A DNA stretch of 64,000 bases. Source: a virus. Of the stretch, positions 8,841 to 17,184 are shown piece after piece. The translations under genes were made by a program, and so were the position numbers. Each line of letters begins with the position of its first letter. The first letter of the stretch is position 1. The stretch lies in the IMG/VR virus record IMGVR_UViG_3300009155_000040, positions 62,001-126,000 of that record. One strand, written 5' to 3'. Below the pieces are notes generated by a model that ran no database searches, was not told the origin of the DNA, and saw only the letters and a program-made list of their open reading frames with translations.

Positions 8841-9101
8841 ATGACAAAACTAAAATGGGACAGATCATCACAGAATAGTGTGTTAACCTCGGATTATTAT
8901 CTAAATCCGAAGACTGGATTTGACCAAAAATGGCATAATCAGCGTAAAAATATGCAAGAAACCCTTGGTATACACAAAGATCATAACTGGCAAATTATCA
9001 ACAAACCCACAGGCCCACACGCAGGCAAAGTAGTTTGTAACACTTGTAACGGAAAATTCGTTGCTTGGTTACCTAAAGGCTACATATCATCTAACACTTA
9101 A
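8841..9101 (+). CDS. Small conserved phage protein with a CxxC pair
   Basis: An 86-aa protein; ATG 8841 is preferred over an in-frame TTG six bases upstream. It is basic and Trp/Asn/His-rich (WHNQRKN, HKDHNWQI) and ends with VVCNTCNGKFVAWLP, half of a possible zinc ribbon with the preceding His residues. I do not recognise a function. It is the last gene of the gp55-gp47-gp46 block, before the long non-coding stretch. Confidence 0.6.
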   Translation: MTKLKWDRSSQNSVLTSDYYLNPKTGFDQKWHNQRKNMQETLGIHKDHNWQIINKPTGPHAGKVVCNTCNGKFVAWLPKGYISSNT

Positions 9102-9576
9102 GGTTAGCGGGCCAGCTATAATACCGCTGTGGAAAAACCGGGGAATAACCGGACACGTAACATATTGATGCACTCCCGTCGTGGAATACGACTATCCTGA
9201 AAAATCGGAAGTGAGTTTGAGGTTGAAAACAAAGATAACCAACGCATTGATATAGTATGAATGTTAGCATACGAAAACACTGGCTATAAACACTTAAACA
9301 CTAGGAACGAGGTTTAAGATAGCAATAGAAATATTGTGAAATCGTGGTAGGAAGGAAAAGCACAGAGTCCTTTAGCATACAGTGTATAAAAATACCTACT
9401 TCTAAGGTCTTGGCTAATGCAACTCGCATAATGCAAGCAAGCGGAACCGTTAAAAACGGTTCCGTCTGACTAAAAACAATCTGCATAATACTTAAATTGC
9501 TTCGCAATTATAATAAGTTCAATAACTTTAACATTATCTGAAAAGAAAAAAATGCTTTGAGCGGAAGCGAAAAAGC
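9102..9576 (+). ncRNA. Hairpin-rich gap without genes; candidate structured RNA
   Basis: No convincing gene lies in this gap. Three hairpins occur in the first 90 bases: AGCGG/CCGCT at 9106-9128, CCGG/CCGG at 9138-9152 and GTCGT/ACGAC at 9178-9192. A perfect 9-bp stem with a 5-base loop is at 9442-9464 (CGGAACCGT/ACGGTTCCG) and a 6-bp stem at 9495-9509 (AATTGC/GCAATT). A terminator follows at 9577. This looks like a transcribed, structured non-coding region, or a long 3' UTR of the preceding operon. I found no tRNA cloverleaf. Strand is inferred from the terminator. Confidence 0.4.
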
Positions 9577-9598
9577 AAACGAGCGTGAGCTCGTTTTT
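9577..9598 (+). terminator. Rho-independent terminator
   Basis: Perfect 8-bp stem AAACGAGC / GCTCGTTT with GTGA loop, the 3' arm running into a T tract (TTTTT). It closes the gp55-gp47-gp46 transcript and the hairpin-rich gap, and abuts the late promoter at 9599. Confidence 0.75.
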
Positions 9599-9606
9599 AA
9601 TAAATA
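9599..9606 (+). promoter_or_regulatory. Late promoter (AATAAATA) for the internal-protein genes
   Basis: AATAAATA directly after the terminator, 28 bases before the ATG at 9635, with AGGAA in between. It matches the late element in all but the first base. Confidence 0.5.
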
Positions 9607-9634
9607 AAATTATACCTTTTAGGAATCCCTTGAC

Positions 9635-10897
9635 ATGAGAATTAATCAAATACTAACTGAATCTGAACAGCAACAATTAGAAAAATTATATGAAGGACCA
9701 AAGTTTAATAAGTTTGGTAAAGCTGTAGGCGACGTAGCCGGTATGGCTGCTAAAGGCGTTGGCGCAGTAGCTGGTGGTGTTGCTGGAGCATGGGACGCTG
9801 CTAAGAAAGGATTTAGCTCTGGAAAAGCCAGAGTAGCACAAGGTGGTGATTCACCAGATGCAGTTATAGATCCCCAAAAACGAACAAGAGCTAAAGCAGC
9901 GCCAGCAGGTGGAACAGCACCCGGAGGTGCAGTAGGCGGTGGCGCAGGTGATCCAGCAGGCTATAACACAGCAGACCCATCGACAGATCCAGCAGGCAAA
10001 AAGCCAGGATTCTTAGCAGGAATGAAGCAAGGGCTATCGGGTAAAAAAGGTAAACCAGCACCAAAAAGTGCTGCGGCTCCAGCAGGAGGATCTGCTGTAG
10101 GTGGAACAGCACCAGCAGATAATGCAGCCGCTTCGGCAGCACCAGCAGATAATGCAGCCGCTGTTAATGCTGCAGGTCCAAAAGGTACAGCTCCGGCTAA
10201 ACAACAAACAGGTAAAGCTGCGGCTGCTGTAAAAAAATCCGCTGATGCAACAGCAGGTGTAGGTGCAGAAAAAGCAGGACAAACATTATACGCTCAAGTT
10301 AAATCACAAGTAGGTCAACTTGACAAGAAAGGCAAGCAACGTATCATGCAGTTGCTACAAAAATCTTTACAACAACCTGCGCCAGCAGCAGCGCCTGCAG
10401 GTGCACCAGCTGCTCCCGCAGGCAAAAAGCCAGGTGCAGCACCAGCACCAGCACATGCTAACATTCCAGGCGCAAAAACAGCTCCAGCAGCAAATGCTGC
10501 TCCAACAGCACCTGCTGCAGAACCAGCAGCGCCAGCATCTCGAGTAAATGCTGCCAACGGCGGAGTACAAGTAGGTACTAAACAATCTGAACCAGGTGCA
10601 AATTTTGATACAGCAACAGGTAAAGCACTTCCTGGTAGAGCTCTTAATGGTGTTCGTAGAAAAGCAGAAGTTGGTGCCGGTGCATTAGGCAAAGCAAGAA
10701 AAGGTATGAATGCTAGAAAAGCACCATCACCAAGTCAAGCAGAATATGATGCAGATAGAGAAGCAAAGATGGGCGTAACATCAGACAGTATCATTAGATC
10801 ACACAATGGTCTTGCTGAAACATTAATGCAGGCCATTGCAGAAGAAAAACGCAGAATGGTTGCCGAAGGTAAAATCAGTATTTTTAGAACACGATAA
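9635..10897 (+). CDS. Ala/Pro/Lys-rich candidate internal head protein with capsid-targeting-like N-terminus
   Basis: A 420-aa low-complexity protein, mostly Ala, Pro, Gly and Lys with repeated segments such as APADNAAA. It starts MRINQILTE then S. This resembles the T4 capsid-targeting sequence of internal proteins (MKTYQEFIAE then A), which the gp21 protease cuts after an L/I-x-E site; here the site would be LTE|S. The rest is basic and disordered, as expected for a protein packed with DNA. A short Gly/Ala helical part lies at about 28-55 and a helical C-terminus ends KISIFRTR. The product overlaps the next start by one base. The internal-protein role is inference; a structural or scaffold role is the alternative. 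Confidence 0.55.
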   Translation: MRINQILTESEQQQLEKLYEGPKFNKFGKAVGDVAGMAAKGVGAVAGGVAGAWDAAKKGFSSGKARVAQGGDSPDAVIDPQKRTRAKAAPAGGTAPGGAVGGGAGDPAGYNTADPSTDPAGKKPGFLAGMKQGLSGKKGKPAPKSAAAPAGGSAVGGTAPADNAAASAAPADNAAAVNAAGPKGTAPAKQQTGKAAAAVKKSADATAGVGAEKAGQTLYAQVKSQVGQLDKKGKQRIMQLLQKSLQQPAPAAAPAGAPAAPAGKKPGAAPAPAHANIPGAKTAPAANAAPTAPAAEPAAPASRVNAANGGVQVGTKQSEPGANFDTATGKALPGRALNGVRRKAEVGAGALGKARKGMNARKAPSPSQAEYDADREAKMGVTSDSIIRSHNGLAETLMQAIAEEKRRMVAEGKISIFRTR

Positions 10898-11322
10898 TGA
10901 AAATTCACGAAATAATTGTTGAAGGCCCTGGATCTGAAATTGGCGACATTGCCCAACTTAATGTGAACAACCTTAACAAAGGTATCGATGCAGGTAGGGA
11001 TGTATTTTCACCTTCAAAATGGTTTAAATCTAAAGATGTCGATGTAGATACTACTGAACCCGGTACTACACAAAAAGCAGCACCTAAAGAAGAGCCAAAG
11101 AAAAAACCACAAGCAGTAGAAACACAGCGAATTAGATTTGCCTTACAGAAAGCAGCCAAAGGCGATCAGCTTTACAATGACGATGTTGGTTACTTGAAAG
11201 CTGCTTATGGAAAAGTTGATAAAGGAACGCCTGAGGCTGATGCATTATTGGCCGCAATCAAAATACAACCACTAGACAAGCAACAACAGGCTGTGTTGCT
11301 TAATCTTAGCAAACAATATTAA
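10897..11322 (+). CDS. Candidate internal head protein with capsid-targeting-like N-terminus
   Basis: A 141-aa protein coupled to the previous gene (TAATG overlap). It begins MKIHEIIVE then G, again like the T4 capsid-targeting peptide, with a predicted protease site IVE|G. A Lys/Pro/Thr-rich linker (about 55-75) is followed by a compact helical C-terminus (about 80-141) with RFALQKAAKGD and YLKAAYGKVDKG. The stop codon shares 4 bases (TTAA) with the stop of the opposing gene at 11319. Function beyond this is unknown. Confidence 0.55.
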   Translation: MKIHEIIVEGPGSEIGDIAQLNVNNLNKGIDAGRDVFSPSKWFKSKDVDVDTTEPGTTQKAAPKEEPKKKPQAVETQRIRFALQKAAKGDQLYNDDVGYLKAAYGKVDKGTPEADALLAAIKIQPLDKQQQAVLLNLSKQY

Positions 11323-11528
11323 AAGAACGGTAGGTTAGTTTTTTTAGTAGTCTCTAGATTTTCTTTAATAATCTCAGAAACAATACTTCTTTCTTCTGCG
11401 CTCAATGACATGCCTTCTGCAAAAGACAGACCTCGCATGTACCAACACATTTTAAGTATGTCTTTCTTTATTGCCCTAGCTTCGTTGTCCATTTGTTCGG
11501 ACCAAGCTAAGATCTCAGGATAGGGCAT
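11319..11528 (-). CDS. Small conserved protein of the gp26 operon, possibly hub assembly
   Basis: A 69-aa protein with a helical segment ILKMCWYMRG and a C-terminal ENLETTKKTNLPFF motif that recurs in T4-like phages beside gp26. In T4 the gene after 26 is 51 (hub assembly), but gp51 is 249 aa, so equivalence is only positional. A hub-assembly or chaperone role is inference. It starts two bases after gp26 ends and meets the rightward gene 10897-11322 tail to tail with no visible terminator. Confidence 0.55.
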   Translation of the reverse strand: MPYPEILAWSEQMDNEARAIKKDILKMCWYMRGLSFAEGMSLSAEERSIVSEIIKENLETTKKTNLPFF

Positions 11529-11530
11529 GT

Positions 11531-12397
11531 CTAAGATCTTGCGGCGAAAAAATCCGATTGATCCATTTGCACTGGCAAATCAAATGGTTTTTCACATTCT
11601 TGACAAGCTACATTTAGTGCTTTAATCTCAAGGCTTTCTTTGATTCCACCAACGTGTGATGAAATTTTATCAAACACATCTTTAGAGCAGTTGTTGATAA
11701 ACTCTAAAATTTGACCTCTATCAGAAGTTTCTCCATTTGGTGTAGAAATTTTTGCTATGCAATCTGCAATAACATCTACGGTTAATTGTGTAATTTTTAC
11801 AAAACTTTTACCAAACATGTCAATTTTTTGTTCGTCAGTTAATTCATCACTGTTGATAACATTAAAAATTTTCTGTTGTTCTAAAGATTTAATAGCAGTC
11901 TTGCTAACCTGTAAATAGGTATACGGACGTACATAGATAGTCAACGGATCAATATCAATTTCCTCAGCATATTCAAACGCTGTAAATTTTTGAAACCATA
12001 AGTTGAGATCAACATCATAGGAGTTGTCGGCCTCACAGTGAGGACATTTTGCGCCAACTTCCATTTTATCACCATAGGTAGCGATGCGGATAGCAATTAA
12101 TGCAAAGTCTAGATCAATCGATGGCATTTGCCAAGGATCTAATATTGCCGGAATACAGCTTTTGATAATTTCAACAGTTGATTGCCCCGACAGCAATGCA
12201 TCGGGAGTTTTAAACATCAGTTCGTCTTTGGCAGTCATAGCATAAACAGGATACTCTCCGTTAGAACTAACGTCTAACGCTCCCTGAGGATAGAACTTGC
12301 CTTTAGACGGTAATTTCACATAAATTTTAGGTTGTCTGAACCAATTTGCCAAAGGATTTTTATTTTGGTTTGTTGGCGTATTTGTAATATCACTCAT
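11531..12397 (-). CDS. 26: Baseplate hub subunit gp26
   Basis: A 288-aa protein of the T4 baseplate family (Pfam T4_baseplate, gp26): PKIYVKLPSKGKFYPQG at about 24-40 and MTAKDELMFKTPDALLSGQS near 54. Two CxxC pairs, CPHC near 118 and CQEC near 270, could form a zinc site. Longer than T4 gp26 (208 aa). It is first in a two-gene leftward operon, preceded by GGAGAA and a perfect late promoter at 12429-12436. Confidence 0.85.
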   Translation of the reverse strand: MSDITNTPTNQNKNPLANWFRQPKIYVKLPSKGKFYPQGALDVSSNGEYPVYAMTAKDELMFKTPDALLSGQSTVEIIKSCIPAILDPWQMPSIDLDFALIAIRIATYGDKMEVGAKCPHCEADNSYDVDLNLWFQKFTAFEYAEEIDIDPLTIYVRPYTYLQVSKTAIKSLEQQKIFNVINSDELTDEQKIDMFGKSFVKITQLTVDVIADCIAKISTPNGETSDRGQILEFINNCSKDVFDKISSHVGGIKESLEIKALNVACQECEKPFDLPVQMDQSDFFAARS

Positions 12398-12406
12398 TTT
12401 TTCTCC

Positions 12407-12414
12407 AATAAATA
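12407..12414 (+). promoter_or_regulatory. Late promoter (AATAAATA) for the tape-measure gene
   Basis: AATAAATA, 51 bases before the ATG at 12466. By T4 spacing the start would be near 12420, within 3 bases of the predicted start of the opposing gp26 transcript. Confidence 0.45.
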
Positions 12415-12428
12415 CTATTAGTGAAAAG

Positions 12429-12436
12429 TATTTATA
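12429..12436 (-). promoter_or_regulatory. Late promoter (TATAAATA) for gp26
   Basis: An exact T4 late consensus TATAAATA on the minus strand, 31 bases before the gp26 ATG at 12397. Predicted start near 12423. Confidence 0.7.
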
Positions 12437-12465
12437 TGCGCATTTTACCAGGTAAAAATTAATCT

Positions 12466-15186
12466 ATGGCTAATCCAGTAACAATTGATATTCCGGGCAT
12501 CGGATCTGTAGTTGCTAACAATGCAGCAACTGAAGCCACGCTGAAAGAAATCCTTAAAGCTATCCAAGGCGGAGAAGGTGGCGGCTACAAGAAAGGTGGC
12601 AAACCTGGCGATGCTAAAAACAAAGAATATGCTGGAGGAGGTGGCGGTGGTTCTGGAGGAGGTGGCGGTTCTGGTGGTGGCGGTAAAGGAGCAGCTTCAT
12701 CGGCCATGAGCCTGTTTGGCCTCGGTAAAGCTGTTGGAACACTGGGCCGATATGTGGGTATAGCTACAGGGGCGTTTATTGGAGTAGGCGAAGCAGCTAC
12801 AGAAGTTGTTCAGCAGTTTGCTAATGTGGGTGACAGTATGGAAAATGCTGCCGCAGTATTTAAAAGTATCCCACTACTAGGCACAGTATTTGGAGCAGTA
12901 GCAAATGCTGCTGAAAAAACTCTAGCATCGTATCAATCAGCAACTGCCAGCGGTGCTACATTTGGTAATAGTATGGGTAACTTTGCGGCAGCGGCCAGCT
13001 CTGCTGGCATGACCATGGATAAATTTGCTGCTATCATTGGTAAAAATGGTGCAGCAATGCAAATCCTAGGAGGTAATACTGAAGAAGGTGCAAGACGATT
13101 TGCCAGCATCAGTAAAGATCTAAGAACAAGTCAGGTAGGTGCCCAACTAGCAGGATTAGGTTATAGCTCTGAACAAATTAATCAAGGAATGGCTTCTTAT
13201 GCTAACATTATCGGAAGAAGCGGAGCCCTTCAAGGTAAATCAAATAAAGAAATAGCGGCAGGTGCAGGTGCATACATGAAAGAACTTGATGCGCTGGCAA
13301 AAGTCACTGGTAGAAGCAGGCAAGAATTAGAAAATGAAGCCGATGAAAGAGCCAAGGATGCACAGTGGATAGCTATGACTCGAGGCATGGACAAAGATCA
13401 ACGATTAATGATGGAATCTTTTGTTTCAAGTTATCCCAAAGAACAACAAGCTGCTATTAAAGATATGTTGACCACTGGTAGTATTACCAGTGATGCTGCT
13501 ATTAAATTTAATGCTATGATGGGAGGAACTGCCCAAGAAGTTATGCAAATGGGTCAGGCGATTCGATCTGGTCGAAAAATGACCCAAGCAGAAATTGACA
13601 AAACTAAAAACAATTCAATATCCGAAGCTGTACAAAAAGCCAATTCTGCAGAATTTAAAACAATGGGCGGATTTGTTGGCGAGTTTGCAAACGAAGTAAA
13701 TGGTATAAATCAATTAGCTAACCAAGAAACAAACGGTCGTAAGAAAGCAATGACCGCACAAGAACAAGCAGAAGCTAATGCTGCGGCTGGCTTAAAAGCT
13801 TTCAAAGAAAATTTAGCTGAACTATCAAACGGTTTTCAAATAGCATTGGTTAACAGCGGAGTGCTTAACTCTCTAATGAGCCTGTTTACTACATTTGCTG
13901 ATATAGTTCAGAGATTTATAATTCCTATTTTTAATATTATGGCGGCCATAATTCCAAAAGTAGTCTATGGTTTTGAATTATTACTAGCACCAGTAGTAGA
14001 AGCTATAAGCGGACTTTTTGGAGATACATCAAACACACTTCAAATGTTAGACGACATCATGAATGCTGTATTTCCAATACTAGATGCAACTGTTCGCTCA
14101 CTAATATTAGTGTTTGAAGGCGCATGGGATGCAGTGGTGTCTTTGTTTGAACCGATTAATAATCTAATGGATGAGATTTTTGGTGCAGGCAACGGCATGA
14201 GCGGTCTTACTGATATTATAATTGATACCGGAAACTTTATTGGCGGTGTATTTAGGATGGTCGGAGGCATTGTCGGAGGTCTAATTGACGGGTTTACATG
14301 GCTTATTCGTACAGTTAAAAGTGTTATTGGTTCTTCGGAAGTTTTAACAAGCTATTTTGACGGGCTTGCGAAAGGAATAAAAGCTATATGGACATGGATC
14401 CATGAGTTATTGAGCGTTGACGGGGGCAAGGCAGTTGTTATGTGGCTTGGAAACGCGGTATTAAAAATAATGTATTACCTTCAAGATATATTTGGATCAA
14501 TGATCGACGGTGTGCTGGCTGTAATTCCAAATGCTCTCGGAGGCATTAGCGCAGAAGAAAAGAAAAAACGTGATGAAGATAGGGCCGAACGTGCTAAGAC
14601 TCGTGATGAAGAAACTAAAGCAAGAGATGCTGAAGTTGCAAGATTACACGAATCGTCAAAAAAAGAAGTAGCAGCCAACGATAAAAAAGCAGAACATCAT
14701 AAACAGGCTTTGAAACAAGACGTTGCTAATTTCAACAAGAAAGAGTCACATCTCAGTAAAATGGGAGGACTTCAAAAGAAAGAGGAAGATCTCAAAGAAG
14801 AGTCGATAGTTAAAAATTACGACGACCCGATCGAATTATTAAAAGCACAAGCCACACAACAAAAAAGCGGGCTAATTCAAAATCCTGCAGGAAATCCTGT
14901 TGCAAATGCAGAAGGCGGCAGAAGAGCTGTAGAACAGGCAGCTGAAGCTAAAGTTCAAGCAGAAAAAGCAGCAGCAGAAAAAGCCTCAGGCAAAGGTGGC
15001 GGCACTATTCCAGGGTCAACAGCCCCAGCAGGACCTGCTCAAGAATCACCGTCAGTATTACTGGCTAGCTTAAATACTAAGATGGATCAGTTAATTAAAA
15101 TCAGTAAAGACCACCATGACATTGGTGCTGTTCAAGTAAGAACACTCGGACAACTAAGCGGCGACCTATATGCCGGAGTTGGTTAA
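12466..15186 (+). CDS. Tail length tape-measure protein
   Basis: A 906-aa protein with the features of a tail tape measure: a Gly/Ser run at about residues 57-73, hydrophobic helical stretches near 85-110 and 130-150 and again about 465-640, an Ala/Met-rich alpha-helical body, and a charged helical coiled coil near 690-780 (KKRDEDRAERAKTRDEE). In T4 the ruler is gp29 (590 aa). No peptidase or lysozyme domain is visible. The hydrophobic segments may insert in the host membrane during DNA delivery. It precedes the portal gene by 25 bases. Confidence 0.8.
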   Translation: MANPVTIDIPGIGSVVANNAATEATLKEILKAIQGGEGGGYKKGGKPGDAKNKEYAGGGGGGSGGGGGSGGGGKGAASSAMSLFGLGKAVGTLGRYVGIATGAFIGVGEAATEVVQQFANVGDSMENAAAVFKSIPLLGTVFGAVANAAEKTLASYQSATASGATFGNSMGNFAAAASSAGMTMDKFAAIIGKNGAAMQILGGNTEEGARRFASISKDLRTSQVGAQLAGLGYSSEQINQGMASYANIIGRSGALQGKSNKEIAAGAGAYMKELDALAKVTGRSRQELENEADERAKDAQWIAMTRGMDKDQRLMMESFVSSYPKEQQAAIKDMLTTGSITSDAAIKFNAMMGGTAQEVMQMGQAIRSGRKMTQAEIDKTKNNSISEAVQKANSAEFKTMGGFVGEFANEVNGINQLANQETNGRKKAMTAQEQAEANAAAGLKAFKENLAELSNGFQIALVNSGVLNSLMSLFTTFADIVQRFIIPIFNIMAAIIPKVVYGFELLLAPVVEAISGLFGDTSNTLQMLDDIMNAVFPILDATVRSLILVFEGAWDAVVSLFEPINNLMDEIFGAGNGMSGLTDIIIDTGNFIGGVFRMVGGIVGGLIDGFTWLIRTVKSVIGSSEVLTSYFDGLAKGIKAIWTWIHELLSVDGGKAVVMWLGNAVLKIMYYLQDIFGSMIDGVLAVIPNALGGISAEEKKKRDEDRAERAKTRDEETKARDAEVARLHESSKKEVAANDKKAEHHKQALKQDVANFNKKESHLSKMGGLQKKEEDLKEESIVKNYDDPIELLKAQATQQKSGLIQNPAGNPVANAEGGRRAVEQAAEAKVQAEKAAAEKASGKGGGTIPGSTAPAGPAQESPSVLLASLNTKMDQLIKISKDHHDIGAVQVRTLGQLSGDLYAGVG

Positions 15187-15211
15187 TGCTGTTATTGGAT
15201 AATACAAAATT

Positions 15212-16915
15212 ATGAGTTGGAAAAAATATTTCACACCAGTTGACATTAGTAACCAATCAGGAACGTTTAGTCCTATGGGAGGACGTGGTCGTCCAGGTCC
15301 AGCCAAAGCAAACTATTCAAGCTACTTGCCAGATGTTTATGCAGGTGCACCAAATCGTATTGATCGTTATCAACAGTACGACACTATGGATACAGACAGC
15401 GAAGTTAATGCTGCTTTAGATATCCTTACAGAATTTTGCACACAAAAAGACAAAGAAAACGCAACACCATTTCAAACTTCCTTTAGAGGAACTCCGACAG
15501 CAACTGAAGTTAAGATTCTAAAAGACGCATTACAAAAATGGTGTAAACAACAACAGTTTGAAACACGTATTTTTCGTATTGTTCGTAACACATTCAAATA
15601 CGGTGATTGTTTTTTTATTCGTGATCCAGAAACTAAAAAATGGTTATACGTTGATGCTATCAAAGTTACAAAAATTATTGTTAATGAAAGTGAAGGTAAA
15701 ATTCCTGAGCAGTATGTAATTAAAGATATTAATTTTAATTTTACAAACTTAATAGCAACAACACCACACGGTACATCAAACACAGCACCTAGCGGAACAG
15801 CAAGTTATACTACAGGTGGTGGCTTTGGTCGTGGAGTGGTTGGAGCAACAGCCAACACGCCCGGTTCTAGATTCGGCAATCAAATTAATGAAATCACAGT
15901 AGATGCTAAACACGTAGTGCATATCAGTCTGAGCGAAGGTCTAGATAATAACTATCCTTTTGGTAACAGTCTATTAGAATCGGTGTTCAAAGTCTACAAG
16001 CAGAAAGAATTGCTCGAAGATGCTATCATTATCTATCGTATACAACGTGCTCCAGAAAGACGTATTTTCTACGTAGACGTTGGAAATATGCCGGCGCACA
16101 TGGCTATGAGCTTTGTTGAACGTGTTAAAAACGAAATCCAACAAAGACGTATTCCTAGCTCAACAGGTGGCGGAGCAAACGTCATAGACGCTAGTTATAA
16201 TCCTCTAAGTGTAAACGAAGATTACTTCTTTCCACAGACAGCAGAAGGTCGTGGATCAAAAGTTGAAACACTACCAGGCGGTACAAACTTAGGTGAAATT
16301 ACAGATTTACGTTATTTCACAAACAAACTATTCCGTGCCTTGCGTATTCCAAGTAGTTATTTGCCAACATCAATTGATGAACAGCCCAATACAGTTGCTG
16401 ACGGCAAAGTAGGTACAGCATACATTCAAGAATTACGTTTTAACGAATACTGCAAACGACTACAATCTATGGTTGTAGAAACATTTGATTTAGAATTTAA
16501 ACTGTGGCTTAATGATCAAGGTATCAATATTGACTCAAGTCTTTTTGAACTTAAATTTAATCAGCCACAAAACTTTGCTGCTTACCGTCAATCCGAACTT
16601 GATACAGCTCGTGCAGCAACCTATGGTACAATTTCTCAAATTCCACATCTCAGCAAGAGATTCGCATTAAAACGTTTCTTAGGATTATCAGAAGACGAGA
16701 TCAAAGAAAACGAAAAATTGTGGAGAGAAGAAAACGGTGCGCAATTGCAACCGCCAGCAGATGCAGGTGCAGAACTACGTTCCGCAGGCATTTCACCGGG
16801 TGGTATGTCCGCAGACATGTCAGGACAAGCAGCAGAAGCTCCGGAAGATATGGCAGCTGAAGCAGATCCAGCAGCGGCTGGCGGTGAAGAAGCCGCAGCA
16901 GCACCAGCCCAATAA
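15212..16915 (+). CDS. 20: Portal vertex protein gp20
   Basis: A 567-aa homologue of T4 gp20 (524 aa), the dodecameric portal at one head vertex through which DNA is packaged. Recognised by RIDRYQQYDTMDTDSEVNAA near residue 50, PFGNSLLESVFKVYKQKELL near 250, the segment on PERRIFYVDVGNMP near 285 and LFRALRIPSSYLP near 372. The C-terminus is Ala/Pro/Glu-rich and probably disordered. It opens the head-building block. Confidence 0.92.
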   Translation: MSWKKYFTPVDISNQSGTFSPMGGRGRPGPAKANYSSYLPDVYAGAPNRIDRYQQYDTMDTDSEVNAALDILTEFCTQKDKENATPFQTSFRGTPTATEVKILKDALQKWCKQQQFETRIFRIVRNTFKYGDCFFIRDPETKKWLYVDAIKVTKIIVNESEGKIPEQYVIKDINFNFTNLIATTPHGTSNTAPSGTASYTTGGGFGRGVVGATANTPGSRFGNQINEITVDAKHVVHISLSEGLDNNYPFGNSLLESVFKVYKQKELLEDAIIIYRIQRAPERRIFYVDVGNMPAHMAMSFVERVKNEIQQRRIPSSTGGGANVIDASYNPLSVNEDYFFPQTAEGRGSKVETLPGGTNLGEITDLRYFTNKLFRALRIPSSYLPTSIDEQPNTVADGKVGTAYIQELRFNEYCKRLQSMVVETFDLEFKLWLNDQGINIDSSLFELKFNQPQNFAAYRQSELDTARAATYGTISQIPHLSKRFALKRFLGLSEDEIKENEKLWREENGAQLQPPADAGAELRSAGISPGGMSADMSGQAAEAPEDMAAEADPAAAGGEEAAAAPAQ

Positions 16916-16925
16916 CCTAGCCCAG

Positions 16926-16933
16926 TATAAATA
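16926..16933 (+). promoter_or_regulatory. Late promoter (TATAAATA), leaderless
   Basis: An exact TATAAATA ends 5 bases before the ATG at 16939. By T4 spacing the transcript would start on the A of ATG. No ribosome site precedes the gene. Confidence 0.7.
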
Positions 16934-16938
16934 CAAGT

Positions 16939-17184
16939 ATGCTTCTTAACGAATTTTTTTATTTTAATGACAGTTCTAACGGTATGTCTACCGATCGTAG
17001 ATACGACAGTAGTAAAGATAGTTCTGTGGTTAAAAAAAGTGACACACGAAAGATTCGTCTAACGCTACGTCAAATTAATAAACTACGATTACAATCTGAA
17101 GCGCACGAAGCAGAAGAAAAATCAGAACTGGGCTTTATTCAACAAATGTATGCAACCCCAGTTGAAGCAGAACCCGCCCAATAA
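16939..17184 (+). CDS. Conserved small protein downstream of gp20
   Basis: An 81-aa protein, first half Ser/Asp-rich (STDRRYDSSKDSSVVK), second half with a basic helix KIRLTLRQINKLRLQSEAHE and an acidic tail. Aquatic T4-like phages carry a similar small gene after the portal; function is unknown. A head role is inferred from position. The start has no Shine-Dalgarno but sits at the predicted transcription start of the promoter at 16926-16933. Its 3' end overlaps the next gene by 35 bases. Confidence 0.6.
   Translation: MLLNEFFYFNDSSNGMSTDRRYDSSKDSSVVKKSDTRKIRLTLRQINKLRLQSEAHEAEEKSELGFIQQMYATPVEAEPAQ

Noticed and set aside
9301-9507. A 68-aa leftward ORF in the gap
   Set aside because: No ribosome site, no family motif, and it covers the strong hairpin at 9442-9464; structured RNA is the better reading.
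9102-9634. tRNA or tmRNA in the gap
   Set aside because: No cloverleaf, T-arm GGTTCRA box or CCA end was found; only separate short hairpins.
10034-10692. Leftward ORFs (82, 125 and 72 aa) rich in Cys, Ala or Leu
   Set aside because: They are antisense to the Ala/Pro-rich 9635 gene; their odd composition is explained by its repetitive GC-rich codons.
11319-11528. Programmed frameshift chaperone pair next to the tape measure
   Set aside because: The small protein and gp26 are on the opposite strand from the tape measure and end with a normal stop; no slippery heptamer was seen at the gp26 end.
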